Part shown: in pieces, positions 47,775-59,333 of the stretch | Numbering within the stretch: the stretch's first letter is position 1 | Layout of the letters: every line of letters begins with the position of its first letter | NCBI GenBank assembly: GCA_025331435.1 | Contig: JAIWNI010000008.1 | Span: 481,303 to 545,302 of the forward strand | Reading direction: 5' to 3' | Length of the DNA stretch: 64,000 nt | From: Choanephora cucurbitarum | Taxonomy: Eukaryota > Mucoromycota > Mucoromycetes > Mucorales > Choanephoraceae | Made by a program: the position numbers and the translations under genes | The notes under the pieces: generated by a model | The model's input: the letters and a program-made list of their open reading frames with translations, nothing else | Databases searched by the model: none | Told to the model about the DNA's origin: nothing

Positions 47775-49345
47775 TTAAGCTTGTTGTTTTTGACTTAAGG
47801 CAATCATGGCAGCCAAAGCAGCACCAATACCATTTCCATCGCGTGTAATCTATAGATAATGATCAATTTTCTGGTCATTTGAATAGATGAGATCACTTAC
47901 ACCAACATTGATATGGGATACACGATCACCATAGAAACTCTTCAAGGCATCATTCACACGTCTAGGGAAGTTAGGGAAATGTTCATAGACAGTACCTTCC
48001 ATACCTAGAGATGACAGATGTCAGTATATGTATTCCTATATATATACCATAAACACTTACTGATAGTCAAACCCTCATCCAGGGCATTTCTCTTATCGAT
48101 AATAGCACTGATAGCAGCAGCCACAAGACGAGCAGCACGTTGAGTAACCAATTCACAGATGGTTCTGACAATCTGACGATCGGATAAAGTAGTGGAAGGC
48201 ACATTCATGATCGATTCCAATACGTGCTTTGTATCGTCCAGTTCAGGCGTATCATCCGAATTGATGGCACTGACATAGGATGCTTCAAATCGATAAGGCA
48301 TGTTGAGTTCGGGTGTATATTGACCCTCAAAGAGCAATCGACGGTCTAGGAAATCGACCATGATCAGACGAATGATCTCACCCAGATAGAGACCTGATAC
48401 CATCTTTTCAAACACATGAATGCCAGGATTGACAGACTGTCGATTGAGTCGGTTGTCGTAGAAGGTACGGGGCAAGAGTGTCAGGTTGTTGTCGCCAAAG
48501 GATCCCCATTCTGTATTGATGATCATATCACTCTCTCGACAGTCGACCAGTTCCTCTCTGACCTTTTCGATTGCCTCGACCTTTTCCCAATAGGCTGCAT
48601 TGGTACCTGTGCTGATGGTGCAGGAGAGCAAGGTATCTAAGCTACGGTAACTGTGAGCCAACAGACAGGCCACAGCACCATTAATGACTGCCTCGACCTG
48701 AATGTTGATATGACGACGTCTGAAGGCCATCTGCAAGAGTTCGGCAATGTTCTTTCCTTCAGCCCCCGTGATTTCGAAATCCTTGGTCCACTGAAGGACC
48801 ACTGCCTTATTCAACGAGGGTTGCTCAAGAGGGAACGAGAGAACAAAGCCAAGGGCAAGAGGTTGAGTGAGATCGTATTTGCCGACAAAGGAAAGGAAGG
48901 AATCGACGCTCTTGGCCAAGAAATCGATCATGTCTGTCAAAGAACCCTTTTTGAGGTTATCGTGCACCACGATCTTTTGCTGACGCGTCGTGATCCGACC
49001 TTGACCGTGTAAGGTGACCAGATACATACGTATGTTGGAGTCTATCAACGGTGTTACACAAATTCATTATATGACGTCAGTCAATACTTTACTGCTTAAT
49101 TCCAAACCGAGGTATTCGCCTGTCTCTTGGCCTGTAGGGTGTTTAAAGACCCAAGAGGGTAGCATGGCCATATGGGAGTCGTGCGATTGAAGGCCATGGT
49201 CGATTTCTTTACGTAGACTATCGCGAAAATGTTTTAATTCTTCATCTGTCAGTTTAAAATGTTGTCTTAGGTCATCAATGGCTTCAATCTGAGCATCTGT
49301 GCCTGTAGCAGGGCCTGAAGAAAATGATTTTCGAGGTTGAGACAT
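47775..49345 (-). CDS. Hexokinase-family protein with substituted active site (probably non-catalytic)
   Basis: Four exons (49345-49093, 49041-48061, 48004-47901, 47849-47775) join in frame to 470 residues, normal hexokinase length. Much of the family framework is intact: LPSWVFKHPTGQETGEYLGL, LGFVLSFPLEQ, VVLQWTKDFEITGAEG, MIINTEWGSFGDN (sugar-binding Glu), PGIHVFEKMVSGLYLGEIIR (second Glu), CELVTQRAARL and GNGIGAALAAMIAL. Key catalytic parts are changed. The phosphate-1 loop, usually DLGGTNxR, reads ELSNSNIR. The catalytic Asp in INDTxG is Gly (VINGAVACLL). GTGxN reads STGTN. Known fungal parallels are the non-catalytic, regulatory HxkC/XprF and HxkD of Aspergillus. A glucose-sensing or protease-regulating role would fit but is inference. 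The gene converges on GCV1 with 69 bp between stops. Confidence 0.9.
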
Positions 49346-51312
49346 GGTTAATTATTAAGAAAAAAGAAAAGAAAAGAAGAGAGAGAAAAAAGTATTCCAG
49401 AAATGATGCTGTGTTATGCACCCTATTCCGAAAGGATAAGACCAATCAGATAGCTCTAAATCAAAGTGAAAATGTTGATCAGATAAAAGAAAAAAATATA
49501 TCTATTTTTCCTTATCGCGCGGTCAAATAAGTAAGATGATTCAATCGTTATGGAGATAAACGCTATATGCTTGTTAAGGTAGTATCCGATCACTTCAAAT
49601 CGAATCCAGCTTCCCGTTGTTGTCGGGAATAGTATGCCAGTCAAAAAGAAGGCAGCTGATGTCTCATGCAGGTAGTCATGATAGTACACCTTTCATTGTC
49701 TTTAGTTAGGAGGCGGATAACCAACCTTGATGACGTCCATAGGTACATCTGCTGCTCTCTTTATGTGTGTATTACAAGCGGAGTAACGTTGTACATTGAA
49801 CTCAGAAAGATACTATCAAGTAAGAGTGATAACCCTTCTCAAGATGTTATTCTGATTACTTCTACACCTATTGTTTTGAACATGTTGTGCACGGTACTAG
49901 TTACCCAAGTTTCTCATTTTTCTTTTTCTGGCTGATTTCCCCACTTTGAATGGATAAGTTGATCTTTGTTTAAAAAAAAAAATAAAGGAGATCGGAATTG
50001 ATAATCCTATAGGCACAAAAAAGAAAAAGATCATACGTTTTTGAAACGCGTCGATAATCAAAAGGTAAATGAAAGCAAAAGGTGTCAAGGGATGTAAAGG
50101 CGGTCTTTAGATAACATTTGGTGTTCATTGAAGATCTAAATCACCTCCTGACCATGTCTATCAGACACGTTATTTCTCTCTTTATTTTCCTTTCTTGTAT
50201 CTTTTCTTTTTTATCTTTTCCCGCTTAAAAGAGAGAGATCATCAAACAACTATGTGAATCCTTAAAAAAGGGCTTAGCTATAGTCTCTCTCTTCTTCTTC
50301 TCTTTTTTTTTTAATAAAGAAAAAGTCTGGAATTATAAAAAAAAAAAAAATTTTTTTAGGCTATTTTTCCAAGGCACAATCCTTTCATCTTTTAAGATGT
50401 GCCTTCCTTTGTTACAAACGATGAGTTCCCGCATTGTGACCACGTTTCACATCTCTTTCAAGGTCAAATAACTTTGTTATTTTTATCTATGTGTTAACTT
50501 TAAACAAATGGCAGTAGTTGATCTTTCCTTTTCTTTTTTTTATTATTTTCTGTAAAGCTATACTATTTATGTAAGAAAGAAAAAGGGAAAATAATAGATC
50601 AGACTGAATTCCAAGACAGACTTTGAATGATACTTTGTACTACCTTAACTTGAGGTTTTGCGGAAGACTAATCCGTTTGCTTCCAGAAAGTAAACTGGTT
50701 AAAAAAAAAATGATAAACTATTGTTTTCTCTATAAAAATAGACTACTTGTAAAAATAGAATATACAAAAGAAAGAAATACCATGCTAGTGAAAGAATACA
50801 TTCTATCGGCTATGCGGGTTATAAAGGAAATAAGTGTCTTGTTTGATGAGGCATGATAAAGAAGCATTTAACATACAAAAAAGAATGAAATTTATGCTGC
50901 AAATCTATTCTTGTCTATTTTCGTTTTTCAAAAAGGGAATTTTTCACACAGCCACCACAGTGAAAGTCAGGTTGTACTAACCAGAGTTTTTTCTTTATTT
51001 TAGTTCTAAAGAGAGTGCGTATAAATCAGGCTGATGTTTACAAAACAGAATGATATATTTGGATATGTTATTTGCGGTCATTGTGAAACTTTTTATAAGA
51101 AAAAAAGCAAAATTTTTTTATTTTATTTTATTTACAACAAAAAAAAAAAAAAGAGTACAACTATGTAAAGGAAAGTGAAGGGGTATGAACAAGATGATAA
51201 TTATAAGAGGATAAATATATAGATAATTATATATATATATGAAATGTATATACATATATAAGAAAAAGGGTGATATGTATAAGAAATAAAATAATAAAAA
51301 ATTACAAAATGT
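49346..51312. other. 2.0-kb AT-rich spacer
   Basis: It contains the upstream region of the hexokinase-like gene and the 3' flank of the zinc-finger gene. Long A and T runs occur near 50330-50360 and 51110-51160. Frames here are short and without motifs. Confidence 0.5.
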
Positions 51313-52209
51313 TTACAAATGTACACCAGTACAACCATTTTCCATACGCAAGTGTCTATTTAATGCATCCATACGGGCAAATGATTTGTGACAATGGTGA
51401 CAGGCATAAGGGCGGATTCCCCAATGCAATTTCTCATGTCTATTACGATCATGTTGTCTAGCGAATCTTCTACCACAATGAGAACAGGCATAAGGACGTT
51501 CTGAGGTATGTGTACGCATATGAGAAGTAAGATTATAGGGTCTTGTGAATGATCTACCACAGTTATTGTGTTGACAGACATAGAGAGCACCTTCTACAGG
51601 CTGTTTAGAGGATTCTTTACCAGTCTGCAACAGGGATTTCTTGCTGGGATTCTTGTTCTTGACACCCTTGGCACGACCACGACGACCGGTCTTTGGTTTC
51701 TTTTCAACACGCTTTAGGGATTCAGTAGAGGTTGTGGAGAGAGAAGAAGAGAGACCTTCGGAGACAGGAGAAGAGGCTCGCATAACATCCATATTCCAGT
51801 GAGACCAATTGGCTGTCTCTCTCAAGACCTGTTGTTGGTGTTTTAAGGTAGACTGAGTTGAGTTAAGGGCAGCTTCATGCTCAGCAATAAATTGATCAAT
51901 CAGATCAATGGAAGGTGCTTTGTGTTCCTGGAATTCAGGTACCATCATCAGGTTAGAAAAGTTGTATTGTCCAAGAGGTGGAACCATCATGAATGGATTG
52001 ATCATGTCTGGTGCTACAGCCATTATATCATTGGATAGTTCGTCAGTTGGTGGACTGGGGTAGTACTGATAGTCTATTTTGGCTTCATCCATCATAGGAG
52101 GGAAGTTGAGTAGGTTATTATCGAACTGATGGAAAGTTGTCAAATAACTTTGGTATGGATCCGAAGTAGTAGAAGGGGTAAAGATATCTTGTGTATAAAG
52201 TGTGTTCAT
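51313..52209 (-). CDS. C2H2 zinc-finger transcription factor, Crz1-like
   Basis: A single-exon gene of 298 residues encodes a nuclear DNA-binding protein. The N-terminal 160 residues are rich in Met, Pro, Asn and Gln (likely activation region). A Ser patch follows (SPVSEGLSSSLSTTSTES), then a basic stretch (KKPKTGRRGRAKGVKNKNPS) that can serve as a nuclear signal. Three C2H2 fingers close the protein: CQHNNCGRSFTRPYNLTSHM, CSHCGRRFARQHDRNRHEKL and CHHCHKSFARMDALNRHLRM. The order TRPYNL / ARQHDR / ARxDAL is the signature of the calcineurin-responsive Crz1 family and its relatives. I did not find a clear PxIxIT calcineurin-docking motif, so calcium control is unproven. Confidence 0.85.
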   Translation of the reverse strand: MNTLYTQDIFTPSTTSDPYQSYLTTFHQFDNNLLNFPPMMDEAKIDYQYYPSPPTDELSNDIMAVAPDMINPFMMVPPLGQYNFSNLMMVPEFQEHKAPSIDLIDQFIAEHEAALNSTQSTLKHQQQVLRETANWSHWNMDVMRASSPVSEGLSSSLSTTSTESLKRVEKKPKTGRRGRAKGVKNKNPSKKSLLQTGKESSKQPVEGALYVCQHNNCGRSFTRPYNLTSHMRTHTSERPYACSHCGRRFARQHDRNRHEKLHWGIRPYACHHCHKSFARMDALNRHLRMENGCTGVHL

Positions 52210-53928
52210 TAGATTAAAAAATAATAAATTACAAAAATGGGGGAGGATTTCTTAATAATGATGATGATGATATATATATATATAAGAGAGAGAGAAAAAA
52301 ACAAAGAAAAATAAAGAGAGAAAAAAGATTTGAATTTATATCCAATCTGAGATAAATTATTTTTAGGCTTTTTGTTTTCTCTCTCTCTCTCTTTAGTGTA
52401 ACTTCTTTAAACCTGTTCCGATAGAAGAGTATCACAAACAAGAGAAAGAGAGAGAATTCATATGACCGACATACGCGCAATTTTTTTTTTAATGTCACTT
52501 TACACAGACAAAGTTTATTCGCAGATAAAAATATAAATGTTCTGAACGATACATTTACGTCAAACCCCCTTTTATTTTAAAGAGCCTTAAGAGAGAGAGA
52601 ATATATATATATGGTGTCTGGGTTTGTTAGCCACTAGAAATTGCCTTATTGGGTGTTATCCTTTTGTCTTAAAGATGTTAAGGGTAAGATGACCTTTTTA
52701 CTTTTTTTTTTTTTTTAAAATGAGTGTTGTCAAAAAAATAAAGAGACAAAGATTCAAATGATATTTTTTGTTGCTCTTGGTTGGTTCATTTTTTTTTTTT
52801 TGCTACTCTTTCCTAAACAAATGAAAAGAAGCACATCTATTGCCCTTCAATACTGAGTTTGATCTTTTTCTTATCTTGGTCCTTCTAGATTGGTTTTATA
52901 GGTAGCGCAATGGCGAAGTAGGAGACATGGTTAAAAAAAAAAAAGAAGAGAAATTTACTGAGGATAGATCCTATGTATCTTTTGTCTTTGTCACTCTCTA
53001 TGTAGTCTTTGTTAGTGATAGTGAGGATCATTACCATAGTCAATACTATAGATAACATTCACTTTATTCTTTACCCATCAAATCGATTGTTCAAAAAAGG
53101 AAGTGCTTTATGGCTGAATTAGAGTCTATAGATTAAAATAAAATAAAAATGGATTCAGCCTCATGTTAAAATAGTTCAAGAAAGTTACTTAGAAAGGGTT
53201 GAATACAGTAAAAGCCTCAGTTTATAACCTTATTTCGGATTTAGCAACATTTCTTTTTTTTTTTTTTTTGAGGCGCCCATACTTTCTTTACTCTATTTGT
53301 ACACTTTCTGTGTTTCAATCTTTGACAGTGCATAAATAAAATGAAATTGCTATTATTTTTTTTTTTTTTACAAGCCATCTTGTTTAAAATTAAAAAATGT
53401 TTCAAGGACGATCTCCTTTTTGTAAGACATGATTTGAAGCAGTAGGCCCTTTGCCTATAAGCCACCTGTGTCTAGGCAATTTCTATTGTCATGCAAACGA
53501 ATGATCCATCTCAGCTGAAAGTTCTCGACTGATTCATTTAAACAGCGCCTTTCCAGGGTGATAAAGAACAATAGGTTTCTGTCATCTCTTGAAGGATATC
53601 CTTACTGATGGTGATTCTGTTGTCAAACTAAAACACCTTATCTAGAGCATGAGTAGTTATTAAATAAGGGTTAGATTTCAATCGATTCAAGATAAACGTG
53701 TGTTTAGTTGCTCTTCTTTTTAAGGTATATTTCCTGTTTATATCTGAAACACGGTTATTGTATGAACAGATGATACTTCTTTTGTAGTGCAATGGGCTAT
53801 TCGTTATCGCCATCTGATAATACTAACTGCTATGGTTACACTATATTTGATGGACCGCGTCATGGGCTACAGACACACACACAAAATAATAATCTTTTTT
53901 TATTATTTTTTCTTTCTCACTAAAAAGA
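52210..53928. other. 1.7-kb AT-rich spacer
   Basis: Upstream region of the zinc-finger gene. It has GA/CT microsatellites (near 52275, 52380, 52590) and several A/T homopolymers. No gene was recognised, apart from a possible extra 5' exon of the TMEM18 gene near 53790. Confidence 0.45.
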
Positions 53929-54344
53929 ATGGAGTGGTGGTTGATTGCTGTCATCAGTTTTCATTTGTTTTGCTTTTGTTTGGCTATCAGTTTAAGGCAC
54001 CATTCAAATGCCCTGTCTGTTTACTTTTTTGTATTATGTAAGCTTTGAATAGACAACAATCCATTCAGTTCATTAACCTAGATTAGTGGGCATGGCTGCA
54101 TTAAGTCAGATGTTGAATAGGTTAGGTATGGACTCTATGGGTGAAGCCTATTTTGATTCACATGGTGCCATGATCGTCCTTGTCTATTCATTCCCTCTGT
54201 TGTTTAATGGAGTTGTTGTGCTGGTAAGTAAAGAAGATAGCTTCAGTAACAGTGTTCTGATGAGACAAATAGCTATTTATCATAAAAGCCTTGATCCATG
54301 CCATGATTCAAGCTAAACGAAATCAATTAAAGAAATTAAATTAA
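53929..54344 (+). CDS. TMEM18-family nuclear/ER membrane protein
   Basis: Three small exons (53929-54037, 54087-54223, 54273-54344) keep one frame and give 105 residues. The first membrane segment is MEWWLIAVISFHLFCFCLAI. The second is YFFVLLGMAALSQMLN. The family's best conserved block follows: YFDSHGAMIVLVYSFPLLFN, close to the animal TMEM18 sequence YFDSRG. After a last hydrophobic stretch (VVVLLFIIKALIHAMIQ) the tail is basic (AKRNQLKKLN), as is usual. Animal TMEM18 sits in the nuclear envelope; its molecular role is not settled. Known members are longer at the N-terminus, so an upstream exon may be missing from this model. It is easily missed because no exon exceeds 140 nt. Confidence 0.75.
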
Positions 54345-54409
54345 ATTAAAAAATATAATATCTTTATAAATCCTACAGAACAGTAAAGAGATCATTTAGT
54401 CTTTTCTTT

Positions 54410-54898
54410 ATGTTTCGTTTCTTATTGTTACTTGTTCTCTTTCATTTCCTATGCCAGATAAATGCCATGTCGCGTGCCAGTGTTCAGGCTGTTCTCAGGT
54501 CTCATAATCGTTATCGAAAAAAGCATCATGCAGCTCCCTTGAAATGGGATAATCAACTGGCTCGATATGCTCAAAAGTGGTCTAATCGATGTCGATTTGA
54601 ACATAGTCAAGGTGATTATGGTGAGAATATTGCTGCTGGCTACAGTAGTTGGTCAAAGGCAGTAGAGGCCTGGTATGATGAAGTCAAGCTCTATAATTAC
54701 AAGTCAACTGGATTTGATGAAGAAACAGGTCATTTCACTCAATTGGTCTGGAAATCAACTGACAAGATAGGCTGTGGTGTTCGTTATTGTCCTCATTTAT
54801 GGGGTGGTGTCAAGATGTATACCTGTTCTTATAGTTCCTATGGTAATGTTGTAGGTGAAAACAATTACTATTTCAAGAAGAACGTATTGGCACCATGA
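54410..54898 (+). CDS. Secreted CAP/PR-1-like (SCP) protein
   Basis: A single exon of 162 residues starts with a signal peptide (MFRFLLLLVLFHFLCQINAM). The mature part is a complete CAP domain. VLRSHNRYRKKHHAAPLKWD is the N-terminal helix, followed by CRFEHSQGDYGENIAAG with metal-site His and Glu. GHFTQLVWKSTDKIGCGVRY gives the CAP1 signature, and MYTCSYSSYGNVVGENNYY gives CAP2. Fungal members (yeast Pry proteins) bind and export sterols; that role is plausible here but not shown. The start is 65 bp after the TMEM18 stop on the same strand. Confidence 0.93.
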   Translation: MFRFLLLLVLFHFLCQINAMSRASVQAVLRSHNRYRKKHHAAPLKWDNQLARYAQKWSNRCRFEHSQGDYGENIAAGYSSWSKAVEAWYDEVKLYNYKSTGFDEETGHFTQLVWKSTDKIGCGVRYCPHLWGGVKMYTCSYSSYGNVVGENNYYFKKNVLAP

Positions 54899-55004
54899 TT
54901 TTAATCACTTTTTTGATTGTCAACACCACAATAAAATATAAATCTCCTTTTAAGGAAATAGCTTTTGTTTTTATTTGTATAAGATAGGTATAGAAAACAA
55001 TTAA

Positions 55005-55934
55005 TTAGTTGGAATTACTCTTTGGAATCTGAATGGCCAGAATGATAGCAATAATGATAACGATGATCAAGAAAATAAAGAAACAAATCCACTTCTTGCG
55101 ACGAGTAGCCTTTGCAGACACCTTGGCCTTCTCAACATACTGCACACCTGCTTCTAACTGACCTGTTGTCTCAAAAGCACTCTGTTCAATGGTATCCAGC
55201 ACCTTAGCCTGAGCTTCCAACATCTGCTGCATTTCCTCAAACAGGACAGAAAGCTCTTGCACACTCTGGGCCAGACGACGAATATCATTATGACGTTCTT
55301 GAACTGCATCCAACGTGTTCTGTGCTCCTTGACGTCGATACTCACCATTGACAGACTGCATCAACTGTTGTGCAAACACGGCTGTTCGACCTTGTTCTGC
55401 ACCAGCAATGGCCTCTTGAATCTCTTGAGGTGTGGCATTTGGATTGGCAATCTTGATCTGTCTTTCAAGTTGCTGACTTTCGGCCTTTTGAAAATCAATG
55501 GCCACTCGACGATGGTTCTCGATGGCTTCCATGAATGAACGAGTGACTGAACTGAATGTGTTCTTACGCATGGCCAGGTCAGTGTGGCGAGAGGTGGGTT
55601 CGATTTCCTTTAGTTTTTGCTTGACATGTGTCATGATATTCTGAGTCTCGGTCGTCAGGTCATCTACTTGTTGTTTGTTTCTGGAGAGTTCATTGGCATC
55701 GGCTGTCTGGAGCATGCTTTGTTGGTATGACTTGACACGGTTGACATTGTAGTTGATTTGTTGGATACTTTCTTTGATATGAGATACTTCGTCAAGGAAT
55801 CCTTGGACTGAAGAGATATCACCCTTTGTGGACAACAGAGGTCTCATCTCGTAACCTGGGTTGTTGTTCTGACCACTGCCATCTTGTCTGTTGAGTGTTT
55901 CTTTCTGAAGTTCAGCAAGTCGATTCACACTCAT
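55005..55934 (-). CDS. SSO1: Plasma-membrane syntaxin (Sso1/2-type Qa-SNARE)
   Basis: A single exon encodes 309 residues. The protein is the target-membrane SNARE for exocytosis, pairing with Sec9 and Snc proteins in yeast. The N-terminal Habc region runs from about residue 40 to 165 (SSVQGFLDEVSHIKESIQQI onward). The Qa-SNARE motif is near residues 200-265 (ERHNDIRRLAQSVQELSVLF; LEAQAKVLDTIEQSAFET), with the expected zero-layer Gln in the helix. A basic linker (KATRRKKW) precedes the C-terminal anchor (ICFFIFLIIVIIIAIILAIQ). The length and anchor are normal for Sso-type proteins. The paralogue number in this genome is unknown, so the symbol is by family. Confidence 0.92.
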   Translation of the reverse strand: MSVNRLAELQKETLNRQDGSGQNNNPGYEMRPLLSTKGDISSVQGFLDEVSHIKESIQQINYNVNRVKSYQQSMLQTADANELSRNKQQVDDLTTETQNIMTHVKQKLKEIEPTSRHTDLAMRKNTFSSVTRSFMEAIENHRRVAIDFQKAESQQLERQIKIANPNATPQEIQEAIAGAEQGRTAVFAQQLMQSVNGEYRRQGAQNTLDAVQERHNDIRRLAQSVQELSVLFEEMQQMLEAQAKVLDTIEQSAFETTGQLEAGVQYVEKAKVSAKATRRKKWICFFIFLIIVIIIAIILAIQIPKSNSN

Positions 55935-58187
55935 ATTGCTTGGAAAAAAAGAATAAAAAGAAAGAAAGAAAAATAAAATAAAAAAAAAAACTTTTGTGGT
56001 ATTAAAAAAGAGAGACTTGATTGGAGAAAAAAGGAGGCTGAGCTTTTATTGAAGATTTCATTTTTCATGCTTCTCATAAAATAGCTTTCTGGTTTTTGGT
56101 TTATTGGATGACACTCACTCTCACTTATTCTCTAACAAAAGGAATCTATCCAATGACTTTGAATGTTATCTATTCATAGTGGAGAAATCAATTCCAAGAA
56201 AAAAAAAATAAAGTCGGCTTACATCTATAAATAGGCCCTAATTACCAAGCAACTTTTGTACTCCTCTTTAACCGTCTTTTCTTGGCCATATATAAATAGA
56301 GCAAACAAAAGAAAGAAAGAAAAATAGAGAAGCATCTTTTCTGTTTCAAAGATTATATCCAAGAAACCACCTTTTCCCTCCCTTTTTTTTTGTTAAAGAA
56401 GAGAGCTACTTTTTTCTTTAAGCTGATTTCTTTTTATTGGTTGATGCTGGTACTAATTTAATTTTGTGCAATCTTCAGAATTATTGTTAAAGGTCCATAT
56501 GTCAGCAGTTTAATGGCACATGTTCTGCTAGCATACTTTGCTATATTTCTGGAAGAAAAAAAAAAAAGGTCAAGTTCTATGCCAAAATGGTACAATGTAT
56601 TGCGTCAGAGAATGAGATAAGAACAGCTTAAATCAGTAAAAATAAGCTTTTTATACTCTATAGGCCTATAACAAAGTTTTGTACAATTGCATGAATATGT
56701 CTATCTTACTTTATGTCAAATTCAGTCATTAAGAGAGAGAACCCTTATTGTTTTCAATTCTGTATAAAGTTAGATTGACAATAGTCTGTGTAGGTTAACT
56801 AAGAACTTGTGGAGAGTGGATACTTTAGACAGTAGGTTACCATTGCCATGCTGAGTAGTGTCGACAGACTAGAATAGTTAATGTGACAATAGACTAGAGT
56901 AGTTGATGTCCTTTCACTGTCTGACTGAAGGATCATCACTTAACTCTTTACTGTCAGCTACCCTAAGATAATCATGACACTTTACTCAAATAGCATGTTG
57001 CTATTATCTCAATCGAGTTATTCTATAGACGAGATCTTTGAATATCACTTGAGAATTAGCCATAGTAAATTCTTTTTTTTTTTTACTGATCTACTTTATA
57101 ATAACAAAAGAAGTTTGGGTCTGTTTCCAATAGAAAGAATATTCAGATATCAACATATTACATCGAAAGACCATCATTGAAAAGCTGTTTGTTGCTTAAA
57201 GATATAAAGCGCAAGAGGATACACTCTTTCCGAGTCAGACAACAAAAGAGAACTTTATGGAAATGCCCAAGAGATCTTACCTGTAGATAGAGTCTAACTT
57301 TGGCTTGTTCAATCTATTGTTACTCAAAACAAGAGTAACATCTTGATTGCCAACACCATTCGATTTTCACGTCTGATGAGCCCTTTTGTGTAATCATGGC
57401 TCTATCTAAGCCTAAGAGCGTTACTTTCCTGGAATTACCTGTGCATCCCTTTTGAGATAAGACCCTCTCTCTCTTTTGAACAAACAACCCTAACATAGTA
57501 TGGATGGTTAAGTTTGATTTGGAAAACAATAAAATCTTGTTTGACCCAATAACAAGATCTGTTACCATTCTTTATAACCTGTTGATGCAAACAAGCACCC
57601 GGAACAGAACACAAGTGTGCTGTCTTTTAAAATGTATGTCAAAACTGAATCAAAGAACACACAGATCATCTTTTAAAGAGGGGGGATACATAAAATTCTT
57701 TTTTTTATTTTCGGGCTTAGTTAAGGTTGTGAAGATAGTTTACACACACAAAAGAAAAGCCGGGTTTTTTTTTATAAGAAAAACAGAAAATAAAAAAAAA
57801 AAAAAAAGAGATGAGACTATTTACAATAAAAAGTTAATTTTTTCTAAGAAAAGGTTGAACAATAGCATACAGTAAATAGAAAAAAGGTGTGGGGGGGGAT
57901 AAGTCTTTTCTTTCTTTCTTGCCCAAGAAAAAAAAAGATATGAAGAAGAGTTGCCGTATAATGAAGATAAAACGCTTAAAAAATAAAAAAAAAAGAGGAG
58001 GGGAATTTTCTTAAGTAGAGGGAGGGGGGGAATGCTTGTCTATAAAAAAGAGAGAGAGAGAGAACATGAAAAATAAACTGGGAAAAAAAAAGAGGGGGTT
58101 TAAGTGGGTATTATAAAAAAAAAGAGAGAGAAAGAAATGCCTTGAGAATGAAATAAAATAAACTGGATAATAGAAGGAATCTTTCCT
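55935..58187. other. 2.25-kb AT-rich spacer
   Basis: Upstream of the syntaxin and downstream of the bHLH gene. It has long A-runs (57790-58130) and G-runs (57891, 58026). No gene is seen. A small imperfect duplication lies at 56863-56909. Confidence 0.45.
56863..56909. repeat. Short imperfect tandem duplication
   Basis: Two adjacent units, GACAGACTAGAATAGTTAAT (GT) and GACAATAGACTAGAGTAGTT (GATGT), differ by a 3-bp insertion and a few substitutions. Confidence 0.5.
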
Positions 58188-59333
58188 TTACATATTTCCA
58201 ATAGAATACATGTTTTCAAGAGCTTGCTTTTGTAAGACACTTTGTTGGAAACTAAAAGAACGTCATTTTTAGAAGAAATGCTGTTGAGTAGTACATTTTA
58301 CATTACCTGCGGAGTTGTTCATTTTCCTGTACAAGGCGTTCAAGCTCAGCCAAGATAGTCATTTGAGTTGATTTCAAATGTTGAATATGTTGAACAGCTA
58401 AAAAAAAGAAAAAGGAAATGAGTGAATAATCATTCATGCCTATGAGAGTAAGCACTTACTTCTATGCAACAATGTAACTTTGCTCATTTTCTTGTTTAAA
58501 CAAGCAGGAAGCTCAGTACGCAAATCTTCAAATCCATCCTTAATTTGAGCACGACGTTTTTGCTCCGATTGAATATGAATTTGGCGTCTAAGTTCAGATA
58601 CACTGGTTGCAGATGCATCTTGTCTATAGAATGATTAGATTTCAGTTGAGTATATTCATGAGATAGACTTACTCCACTTTCTGTTTGCGAGAGGGACGTT
58701 GAAGTTGTTGTTGATCTTCATCTTCTTCAGAAGAAGAAGAAGAGGAGGAAGAATAATGCTTTTGAATCTTATCATCTTCTGTTCTGGAACGCTTCTTACT
58801 GTTACCACGTTGTGAAGTGGATTGTTCAAATGTTTCCTTTGAATATTGAAGGAACTCGGGATAGAAGGATTCAGGCAATGCTGAAGCCTTTGCGATAGTC
58901 TCATTCAAGTAAGCAGCAGCAGCAGCGGAGCTTGTGGTACTGCCAGTGGAACGAATGGTGGAACTAGAGGAAGATTGAACAAGAGGAGGAGGCACTTGTT
59001 GATAGAGAGGTGCAGTAGAAGAGAATCCGGACATCAACGAATCTGGACTACCAGGACCATGTTGGCTCATCTGAAATGTAGGGCTGGTCACGAAAGGTTC
59101 GTTACCGTACATGACAGAGGCAGGTGAGGCAGAAGGTGAACTGGTATAGAAAGGTGAAACGGAGGCTATGGATGATGTGAGTCTAAAAATAAAGAGCTTA
59201 TTCATAGAATCTTTCTTTTACCAGGATACATCAAATTAGATTGTTGTTCAAATTCAGTTTTGGACATGTATTGTTGTTGTTGAGGAACAGAACATTCATA
59301 AGGATATTCGGGAGACCAGTTAAGCTTGTTCAT
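58188..59333 (-). CDS. bHLH (leucine-zipper) transcription factor
   Basis: Five exons (59333-59222, 59165-58673, 58623-58460, 58397-58307, 58251-58188) give 307 residues. The N-terminal 150 residues are rich in Ser, Pro and Gln (likely activation region). A Ser/acidic run follows (SSSSSSSEEDEDQQQ), then a basic patch (RPSRKQKVE). The basic region and helix 1 read LRRQIHIQSEQKRRAQIKDG, with His, Glu and Arg placed for E-box contact. The loop is short; helix 2 is KVTLLHRTVQHIQHLKSTQM, running into ILAELERLVQENEQLR with heptad leucines. The IQSEQKRR pattern resembles the Mlx/Max-type group. The second exon uses the acceptor at 59166 because the one 17 bp upstream gives an immediate stop. Confidence 0.85.

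Noticed and set aside
53241..53465. 74-codon minus-strand frame with poly-Lys
   Set aside because: Generated by T-runs; no conserved content.
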